From NCBI GenBank assembly GCA_025964635.1, contig JAOPYP010000820.1, positions 1 to 26,296 on the forward strand: DNA of 26,296 bases, in the 5' to 3' direction. The DNA comes from Actinomycetes bacterium (GTDB lineage Bacteria > Actinomycetota > Actinomycetes > Streptosporangiales > Streptosporangiaceae). Of this stretch, positions 20,595 through 26,296 are shown one piece after another. The number at the start of each line of letters is the position of its first letter. Position 1 is the stretch's first letter. The notes below the pieces were generated by a model that had not been told where the DNA came from, did no database searches, and saw only the letters and a list, made by a program, of their open reading frames with translations. The translations under genes were made by a program, and so were the position numbers.

Positions 20595-20825
20595 AGGGAA
20601 AGGGTACGCGCCCGGGCGCTTCCCGGCGAGGGCACGCTCCGCCGCGGGGCACGGGCGCACGGTCCCGGACCGGGGGATGGGGCGGCCAACGCCCGGCGCG
20701 CGGGACCGGGCGGATGTATGGTCAGCGGGGTCACGGTGGCCGGGGCCTGGGGAGGGCGCCAGCCACGAGGGCCAGGGCCGGAAGCCGGGCCAGGAAGGTC
20801 CCGGCGGCCAGGGGAGGAGGCCGCG

Positions 20826-21635
20826 ATGCCCGTGATGAGGGAGTATCCGCCCGGCACGCCGTGCTGGGTGGACCTGTCCACCAGCGATCCGGCCGCGTCC
20901 CTGGCCTTCTACACCGGCCTGTTCGGCTGGGAGTCCTATTCCGCCCCGGGGGACGGGGCGGCGTCCTACACCTTCTTCGCGCCGGCCGGGACCGCGCCGG
21001 AGAACTTTCCCGGCCGGGTGGTGGCCGGCCTGATGCCCAGCCCGGACGCGGAGCGGGCCGCCGCCTGGAACACCTACGTCAGCGTGACCGACATCGACGC
21101 CACGGCCGCCCTGGTCACCAGCGCCGGCGGCCACGTGATCGTCCCGCCGCTGGACGTGGACGGGCAGGGCCGGATGGCCATGTTCGCGGACGACCAGGAG
21201 GCGGTGTTCGCGGCCTGGCAGCCCGGCGCCTTCCCGGGCTGCGGGCTGGTCAACGAGCCGGGCTGTTTCTGCTGGAGCGAGCTGGCCTGCCGGGACACCG
21301 AGGCGGCGGCCCGGTTCTACGGGCGCGTGTTCGGCTGGGAGGCGGAGACCAGCCAGATGGGGCCGATGACGTACACCGAGTGGCGGCTGGGCGGCCGCGC
21401 GGTCGGCGGCATGGTGCACATGGATGACGACTGGCCGGAGGGGGTCGCGCCGCGCTGGGTCGTGTACTTCGCCGTGACCGACTGCGACGCGGCCGCGGCC
21501 CTGGCGGCCGGCCTGGGCGGCCAGGTGGCGGTACCGCCGGTGGACGCCCCGCCCGGGCGCCTGGCGGTGATCGCCGACCCGCAGGGGGCGGCCTTCACCA
21601 TCATCAAGCTGGCCGGCGACCCCGCGAGCCCCTGA
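20826..21635 (+). CDS. Two-domain VOC (glyoxalase/bleomycin-resistance fold) protein, Cfp30B-like
   Basis: A 269-residue protein made of two VOC modules, about 8-130 and 140-265. The start YPPGTPCWVDLSTSDPAASL followed by FYTGLFGWE, then AAWNTYVSVTDIDATAALV and GGHVIVPPLDVDGQGRMAMF, repeats in the second half as FCWSELACRDTEAAARFYG and WVVYFAVTDCDAAAALAAGLGG. This order closely follows mycobacterial Cfp30B (Rv0577). VOC proteins bind metal and act on small electrophiles or bind ligands; which applies here is unknown. ATG 20826 has a strong SD, GGGGAGGAGG, just upstream (20811-20820). The 231-base gap 20595-20825, between it and the divergent FmdB gene, shows no other gene or clear promoter. 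Confidence 0.9.
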   Translation: MPVMREYPPGTPCWVDLSTSDPAASLAFYTGLFGWESYSAPGDGAASYTFFAPAGTAPENFPGRVVAGLMPSPDAERAAAWNTYVSVTDIDATAALVTSAGGHVIVPPLDVDGQGRMAMFADDQEAVFAAWQPGAFPGCGLVNEPGCFCWSELACRDTEAAARFYGRVFGWEAETSQMGPMTYTEWRLGGRAVGGMVHMDDDWPEGVAPRWVVYFAVTDCDAAAALAAGLGGQVAVPPVDAPPGRLAVIADPQGAAFTIIKLAGDPASP

Positions 21636-21655
21636 TCCTGCCAGCACGGGCCCGG

Positions 21656-21665
21656 GGGGATCCCC
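21656..21665. terminator. Short GC palindrome between convergent VOC and gpgS genes
   Basis: GGGGATCCCC is a perfect 10-bp palindrome within a G-run/C-run stretch, in the 39-base gap between the two stop codons. It is the only terminator candidate there and is weak because it has no loop. Confidence 0.3.
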
Positions 21666-21674
21666 TCCCGCATG

Positions 21675-22673
21675 TCAGGCGACGGTGTCCTGGTCCTGCT
21701 CGGCCGGCATGATCTGGGCCAGCGGCGGCCGCTCGAGCAGCTCGTTGATGTGCTCGTCGAGCCGCAGCCCGGTGTCGGTGGCCACCGCGTGCAGGTACAC
21801 CTCCGGGCGGCGCAGCGTCCGCACCCCGGGGGTACCCGGGGCGCAGATACCCCGCTGCGGCAGCGACGCCCGGCTGGCCATGGCGCGCAGCACGGCCGAG
21901 CTCATCAGGCTGAGGTCCCACAGCGGCTGGTGCCGGTTCTGCCGGGCCCCGAGATCGACCTGGGCCATCGCGCCGAGGCCCGCGTCCTCCAGCACGTCGA
22001 CCATGATGCCCAGCTCCACCCCGTACCCGGTGAGGAACGGGATGCTGCACAGCAGGTCACGGTACGCAGCGAACTCACCCGCCAGCGGCTGCACGAACCC
22101 GGTGAGTTCCGGGCAGAAGAAATTGAACAGCGGCTTGGCCATGAGCTCGGTGACCCGCCCGCCACCGTCCGCCACGGATTGGCTCGAATCCGTATAAGGC
22201 CGGCGGTAAGCCGCCTTCGTGAACTGAACCTCGGGCACCGTCAGCAGCGGGCCCAGGGTGCCGTAAACGAATTGCTCGCGGAAGTTGCTGGTATCCGCGT
22301 CCGCGAACATCACGATGTCACCGCGGGCCACGGACAGGCTGCGCCACATGGCGTCGCCCTTGCCCTGGGCCGGACCGTAGTCGGGCAGCAGTTCGTTCTC
22401 CGAGAACACGTCGGCGCCCCAGGCCCGGGCGATGTCCGCGGTCCCGTCGGCCGAATCCGCGTCGACGACCATGACCTGGTCGATCAGCCCGGTCCGGTCG
22501 TTGAGCCTGGCCACCTCGGCGAGGATCGGGCCGATCGTCCCGGCGCAGTTGCGGGACGGGAAGATGAGGGTGGTGCTGACCTCGCGGGGCGCCTGGTCCG
22601 ACGTGCCCAGGGTGGCGAAGTCCGCGTGGCTGAATGATCGCTGCCCGAACCATTCCCGGACGTTCATGGTCAT
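21675..22673 (-). CDS. gpgS: Glucosyl-3-phosphoglycerate synthase
   Basis: A 332-residue GT81-type retaining glucosyltransferase. Visible elements are the nucleotide-sugar strand TTLIFPSRNCAGTIG, VVDADSADGTADIA, GKGDAMWRSLSVARGD, the metal-binding FADADT, GGGRVTELMAKPLF, the acceptor-site QPLAGEFAAYRD, YGVELGIMVDV and the LGARQNRHQPL loop. All match the order in mycobacterial GpgS. It makes glucosyl-3-phosphoglycerate from UDP- or GDP-glucose and 3-phosphoglycerate, the first step to methylglucose lipopolysaccharides or to glucosylglycerate. No gpgP phosphatase is in the window. ATG 22673 has an AAAGGG SD at about 8 bases; an in-frame ATG at 22667 is an alternative. A -10-like TAGAAT lies on the minus strand at 22807-22802, in the 231-base gap to the exporter gene. 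Confidence 0.92.
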   Translation of the reverse strand: MTMNVREWFGQRSFSHADFATLGTSDQAPREVSTTLIFPSRNCAGTIGPILAEVARLNDRTGLIDQVMVVDADSADGTADIARAWGADVFSENELLPDYGPAQGKGDAMWRSLSVARGDIVMFADADTSNFREQFVYGTLGPLLTVPEVQFTKAAYRRPYTDSSQSVADGGGRVTELMAKPLFNFFCPELTGFVQPLAGEFAAYRDLLCSIPFLTGYGVELGIMVDVLEDAGLGAMAQVDLGARQNRHQPLWDLSLMSSAVLRAMASRASLPQRGICAPGTPGVRTLRRPEVYLHAVATDTGLRLDEHINELLERPPLAQIMPAEQDQDTVA

Positions 22674-22838
22674 GTATCGTGCCCTTTCGCTCAGGTCGCC
22701 GCTACATCAGCCCAGGGCGCGGTGGTGGCTTTACTGACCGGGTGCATGCCCCGAGCTCCGGTCGCCGCAAGCGGAGAGAAAATGCTAGCCGCGGCATGTT
22801 GATTCTAGGTAAAGGCCGCATTGCGCGCGGGTAACGCG

Positions 22839-22858
22839 ACTGGTCCGGAGAGACCGGT
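22839..22858. terminator. Hairpin after the second MFS exporter gene
   Basis: ACTGGTC (22839-22845) and GACCGGT (22852-22858) pair at 6 of 7 positions around CGGAGA, 46 bases after the exporter stop. It is flanked by two copies of GGTAACGC (22830-22837, 22856-22863). A possible terminator for the exporter, upstream of gpgS. Confidence 0.35.
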
Positions 22859-22904
22859 AACGCAGCGTGATCGGCCGCGAGGGCTGTCCAGCCGGCGTCG
22901 GGTC

Positions 22905-24830
22905 TCAGTCGGGGCGGGCGGCACTGCCGGTGCCCGGCACCGGGGCCGGGGTATCCGGGGCGAGACGAGGCGCGGGAGCAGTTCCGTTAGTGCCGTTGAT
23001 GGTGGTGGTGACCGTCGGGGGAGCGGCGGAGGAGGTGGCGCGGCGGGTCCGGGGCAGCCCGCCGTCCGCCGACGAGTCGTCGTAGATGAACTGGCGGCCG
23101 CGCAGCAGCGAGACCATGGCCCCGATGAAGGACATGAGCGCGGCCGCGGTGAACACGATGACCAGGCCGTGGTGGAACGGGCCGGCGATCAGCGTAGGGA
23201 AGAAGTGCCGCCCGGTCAGCACCGACACGTTGTGGGCCGGCAGCCGGCTGAGCACCCCCGACGACTTGAGCAGGTGCTGCACCGGGTTGAAGCCGAGCAG
23301 CGCGGCGAACACGGTGCTCACCGGGGGCAGGTGGCTGACCTGGGACGCGACGGACAGCGGCACGCCCTGGGCGGTCAGCCCGCGGATCAGCGAGGGCGGC
23401 AGCGTGCTGGCCAGCCCGGCGATCATGAGCGAGAAGAAGATGCCGATGGACAGGGACATCCCAGCGTTCTGGAACGTGGACCGCATGCCGGAGGCGCTGC
23501 CCCGCTGCTGCGCGGGCACGCTGCTCATGATCGCGGAGGTATTGGGCGAGGCGAACAGGCCGGAGCCGACCCCGTTGAAGAAGATGATCAGCGCGAACAG
23601 CCAGTACGGGAAGTCCAGCGGCAGCGCGATCAGGCCGATGAACGCGCCGGTGGCCACCAGCAGGCCGGCCGTGGCGAACGGGCGCGGGCCGTACTTATCC
23701 GACAGGGCCCCGGAGATCGGCCCGGCTATTAGGAACCCGGCGGTCAGCGGCAGCATGTAGATGCCCGCCCACAGCGGCGTCTCGACGAAGTTGTAGCCGT
23801 GCAGCGGCAGCCAGATCCCGGCCAGCCAGAGCACCAGCATGAACTGCAGCCCGCCGCGGGCGATCGAGCCGAGCAGGCTGGCCAGGTTCCCGGCCGCGAA
23901 GGCCCGGATCCTGAACAGGCCAAGCTGGAACATGGGCTCGGCGATGTGCGTCTCGATCAGGCAGAACACGACCAGCAGCGCCGCGCCGCCGAACAGCCCG
24001 GTGAGCACCCACGGGCTGGTCCAGCCGGTGGGGTGCCCGCCGTAGGGCTGGATCCCGTAGGTGATCGCGACCAGCAGCGCGGTGGCGCCCAGGCCGAACG
24101 TGACGTTGCCCCACCAGTCGATCCTGGCCCGCCGGGTGGTGGCGATCTCACGCAGGCTCCGGTAGGACCAGATGGTCCCGGCGATCCCGATCGGGACGTT
24201 CACCCAGAACACCAGCCGCCAGTCCACCGCGGCCAGCAGCCCGCCCAGCAGCAGCCCGACGAACTGCCCGGAGATGCCGGCGATCTGGTTGACGCCCAGC
24301 GCCATGCCGCGCTTGCCGGCCGGGAACGCGTCGGTCAGGATCGCGGCCGAGTTGGCCATCAGCATGGCCCCGCCCAGGGCCTGGACCAGCCGCCAGCAGA
24401 TCAGCCACAGCGCGCCGCCGCTGCCGGTCAGCGGGTCCAGCGACAGCGCGATGGAGGCCAGCGTGAAGACCACGAAGCCCAGGTTGTAGATGCGGACCCG
24501 GCCGTACATGTCGCCGAGACGGCCCAGGGTGACCACGGCCACCGCGGTGACCAGCAGGTAGCCGATGATCATCCACAGCAGGTAGCTGACGTTGCCGGGG
24601 GCGAGCGGGTCGAGCTTGATGCCGCGGAAGATGGCGGGCATCGCGATGATCACGATCGAGGCGTCGATCGTGGCCATCGTCATGCTGAGCGTGGTGTTCG
24701 AGAGCGCGATCCACTTGTAGCGGCCGTCGGTGCCGTCGCTCCCCGAGCCGTTCGCTGCCGGGGTGCTGCCGTGGCCGTTCAGTTCGGGCTGGGCGCCTGC
24801 GGCGCCGCTGCGATCAGCGTTTCTCGACAC
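22905..24830 (-). CDS. MFS transporter, DHA2 (EmrB/QacA-like) 14-helix drug:H+ antiporter type
   Basis: A 641-residue transporter with about 14 membrane helices and disordered ends of some 35 and 60 residues. Helix 1 carries the family Asp (Asp56 in TIDASIVIIAMP), motif A is GRLGDMYGRVRIY, and the motif C-like stretch is SGQFVGLLLGGLL. A large outer loop between the last two helices (ASTLPPSLIRGLT to TGRHFFPTLI) matches the one in the paralogue at 4651-6534 (SHLPSHLYKGLV to TGRSFFPKLI). The two proteins are colinear throughout, so they arose by duplication or belong to one subfamily. The GTG 24830 has no strong SD. A MarR-style dyad lies 24 bases upstream; no regulator gene is adjacent. The substrate is unknown. 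Confidence 0.92.
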   Translation of the reverse strand: MSRNADRSGAAGAQPELNGHGSTPAANGSGSDGTDGRYKWIALSNTTLSMTMATIDASIVIIAMPAIFRGIKLDPLAPGNVSYLLWMIIGYLLVTAVAVVTLGRLGDMYGRVRIYNLGFVVFTLASIALSLDPLTGSGGALWLICWRLVQALGGAMLMANSAAILTDAFPAGKRGMALGVNQIAGISGQFVGLLLGGLLAAVDWRLVFWVNVPIGIAGTIWSYRSLREIATTRRARIDWWGNVTFGLGATALLVAITYGIQPYGGHPTGWTSPWVLTGLFGGAALLVVFCLIETHIAEPMFQLGLFRIRAFAAGNLASLLGSIARGGLQFMLVLWLAGIWLPLHGYNFVETPLWAGIYMLPLTAGFLIAGPISGALSDKYGPRPFATAGLLVATGAFIGLIALPLDFPYWLFALIIFFNGVGSGLFASPNTSAIMSSVPAQQRGSASGMRSTFQNAGMSLSIGIFFSLMIAGLASTLPPSLIRGLTAQGVPLSVASQVSHLPPVSTVFAALLGFNPVQHLLKSSGVLSRLPAHNVSVLTGRHFFPTLIAGPFHHGLVIVFTAAALMSFIGAMVSLLRGRQFIYDDSSADGGLPRTRRATSSAAPPTVTTTINGTNGTAPAPRLAPDTPAPVPGTGSAARPD

Positions 24831-24853
24831 GTTGATCCATGCTACCCCGCATC

Positions 24854-24871
24854 AGTTGCTTGATCGCAACT
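24854..24871. promoter_or_regulatory. MarR-style dyad upstream of the second exporter
   Basis: AGTTGC (24854-24859) and GCAACT (24866-24871) are perfect reverse complements with a 6-base spacer. The AGTTGC/GCAACT half-site pair resembles operators of MarR-family regulators. It lies 24-41 bases before the GTG start, next to a minus-strand GATAAG that could be a -10. A direct repeat CGTCAGG (minus strand) is just further upstream. Regulator identity is inference. Confidence 0.55.
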
Positions 24872-24940
24872 ACTTATCCTGACGAATTCTGCCTGACGGC
24901 GGCCGGGCGGTGGCGCCGCCCGCGGGGCCAGCCCGTCGCG

Positions 24941-26251
24941 TCAGGCGGCGCCGCGGGCCAGCGCGATGAGCCGGTCGAGCACCGCGCCGTTGCTGACCCG
25001 CAGCCCGTCGTGCTGGTACTCGTTCGTCACCCAGGGCCGCAGGCCGCGGATGGCGCCGGCGGTGGGCAGCGAGAGCTGCCGCGGCACGTACATGTCGTCG
25101 AAGTAGACCGCCGCGGCGGCCGGCGCGTCGCTGGCCGCGAGCCGCGCCGGGTCGTAGAGCCGCGGCCAGGATTCCCGCGCGGCGAGTTCCTCCGCCGCGT
25201 CCCGCAGCGGGCGCAGCACCGGGTCGGTCTCGAACATCCAGGGGTAGATCATCTCGCCGGTGAACAGCAGCGTGATGTCGCCGTCCACGGCCGCGGCCGG
25301 GTCGAACTCCGGGAACTCGGCCATGATCCGGTCCGCGGCCCAGCGGGTCGCGGCCCCCTGCGCGTAACACGCCTCGTGCACCAGCCCGTACAGCGGCGCC
25401 TCGGCGAACGACAGCTCGGCGGCCGCGCGGGCCAGGAACGCATCGGAGAGCGCGGCCCCGGCGAACGCGTCCTCCAGCAGGTAGTGCAGGGTGTCGCTGC
25501 CGCTGGAGGCGCCGAGCATCCGGCCCAGGCTCTGGAAGGCCGGCACGGTGAGCCGCGCGCCGCCCGGCAGGATCACCTCGTGGCTGACCAGGTGGCGGGC
25601 CACGGCCCGGGCCCGGTCCGCGTCCATCGGGAACCGTTCGTAGTGCCGCCGGTTGCGCTCCGCCACGATCGGATACGTGACCCGGTACACGTCGTCGGCC
25701 GTGGCGTCGAGGCCGGGCAGGCCGCCGGTGATCAGCGCCTCCCGGATCCCCTCCGGCGCGATGGACAGGTAGGTGGTCGCGCAGAAACCGCCGAAGCTCT
25801 GGCCCAGCACGGTCCACGGCTCGTCCCCGATCAGCCGCCGCCGGATCAGCTCCGCGTCCCGGACGATCGAGTCGGCCCGGAAGCAGCTCAGGTAGCCGGC
25901 CTGCGCCCGGGGGCTGCCCAGCCGGCCCAGCGTGTGCCGGGAGGCCGGGGTCGACCGGCCGGTGCCGCGCTGGTCGAGGAGCAGCACCCGGTAGTCGTCC
26001 AGCGCCCGGTTCAGCCAGGACTCCCGGCCGAACGGGCGCGGGCTGCCGAACCCGGGGCCGCCCTGGAGGAAGACCAGCCACGGCAGGGCAGGATCGCCGT
26101 CGCGCCGGCCCGCGGGCGCGACCTCGCGGGCGAACACCTCGATCTGCCCGTCACCGGGCCGGTGGTGGTCGAGCGGCACGGTGAACGTGTGGTCGGTGAG
26201 CACCGTGCCTGGCTGGCGGAACACCGGGCCGGTCCGTGCATCTGCCGTCAT
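24941..26251 (-). CDS. Alpha/beta hydrolase, proline iminopeptidase-like (S33 family)
   Basis: A 436-residue alpha/beta hydrolase. The oxyanion-hole motif is QGGPG (63-67) in the HGGPG position of prolyl aminopeptidases, followed by LLDQRGTGRS (91-100). The nucleophile elbow is GQSFGG with Ser152, and His414 in the C-terminal EYQHDGLR is the likely catalytic His. The helical cap spans about 185-330. S33 enzymes release N-terminal Pro from peptides, but many act on other amides or esters. It has no signal peptide, so it is cytoplasmic. ATG 26251 lacks a clear SD. The exporter gene follows 110 bases after its stop on the same strand, with its own dyad between, so co-transcription is uncertain. 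The last 45 bases of the window show nothing. Confidence 0.9.
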   Translation of the reverse strand: MTADARTGPVFRQPGTVLTDHTFTVPLDHHRPGDGQIEVFAREVAPAGRRDGDPALPWLVFLQGGPGFGSPRPFGRESWLNRALDDYRVLLLDQRGTGRSTPASRHTLGRLGSPRAQAGYLSCFRADSIVRDAELIRRRLIGDEPWTVLGQSFGGFCATTYLSIAPEGIREALITGGLPGLDATADDVYRVTYPIVAERNRRHYERFPMDADRARAVARHLVSHEVILPGGARLTVPAFQSLGRMLGASSGSDTLHYLLEDAFAGAALSDAFLARAAAELSFAEAPLYGLVHEACYAQGAATRWAADRIMAEFPEFDPAAAVDGDITLLFTGEMIYPWMFETDPVLRPLRDAAEELAARESWPRLYDPARLAASDAPAAAAVYFDDMYVPRQLSLPTAGAIRGLRPWVTNEYQHDGLRVSNGAVLDRLIALARGAA

Positions 26252-26296
26252 GGCTCGCTAACGTACGCGACTGTGCCGCGGGGGCCCTGATGCGCC

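Noticed and set aside
20376..21647. Upstream extension of the FmdB frame across the VOC gene
   Set aside because: The zinc-ribbon protein naturally starts at PRYEYRC. The upstream part is the antisense of the VOC gene.

Overview
The window is about 26 kb of very GC-rich chromosome with dense, largely co-oriented genes, frequent GTG/TTG starts, G/C-ending codons and weak or absent Shine-Dalgarno (SD) sites on several genes. Gene content points to an actinobacterium: a mycothiol-dependent maleylpyruvate isomerase-family enzyme, glucosyl-3-phosphoglycerate synthase, an Rv2578c-type radical SAM protein, a DUF3040 protein, a DUF6247-like segment, a Cfp30B-like glyoxalase-fold protein and an SthA transhydrogenase. 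I cannot fix the genus. A Streptosporangiales-type organism is a reasonable guess, not a demonstrated one. No rRNA, tRNA, CRISPR array, transposase or phage gene was seen.

Layout. 1-2.6 kb: the tail of a LuxR-type regulator; a small protein that looks like an in-frame collapse of a toxin-antitoxin pair; a His-rich methyltransferase divergent from an XRE-cupin regulator, with a perfect dyad at the regulator's start codon; and a YdhR-like protein. 2.7-6.7 kb (minus strand): a likely operon of MFS exporter, MerR regulator, DUF6518 membrane protein and a membrane-anchored unknown, driven from a promoter carrying a MerR-style dyad. 6.7-9.3 kb: radical SAM protein with a 12-bp-arm terminator-like hairpin, a DUF3040 membrane protein and an unknown protein. 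9.5-12.8 kb (minus): a membrane-anchored Ala/Pro-rich protein, a CHAD-domain protein and an orphan ParA ATPase whose start overlaps the CHAD stop. 12.9-16.3 kb (minus): the circularly permuted ATP-grasp, alpha-E and transglutaminase trio, tightly coupled. 16.6-19.5 kb (plus): an unknown protein, SthA, and a siderophore-interacting flavoreductase. 19.6-22.7 kb: mycothiol-type enzyme, FmdB zinc ribbon, two-domain VOC protein, GpgS. 22.9-26.3 kb (minus): a second MFS exporter, paralogous to the first but behind a MarR-style dyad, and a proline iminopeptidase-like hydrolase.

How it may work together. The two related exporters suggest one transporter type placed under two different sensors. SthA, the flavoreductase and the mycothiol-type enzyme fit redox, iron and thiol housekeeping. 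GpgS begins methylglucose lipopolysaccharide or glucosylglycerate synthesis. The two most system-like loci are the ParA-CHAD pair, which suggests positioning of a polyphosphate-related cargo, and the ATP-grasp/alpha-E/transglutaminase trio, a predicted peptide-ligation module. A further unexplained signal is a roughly 45-50 nt structured intergenic element present twice, at 2637-2681 and 17158-17206.

Functional calls rest on reading motifs by eye and recalling family features. No database search or structure prediction was run.
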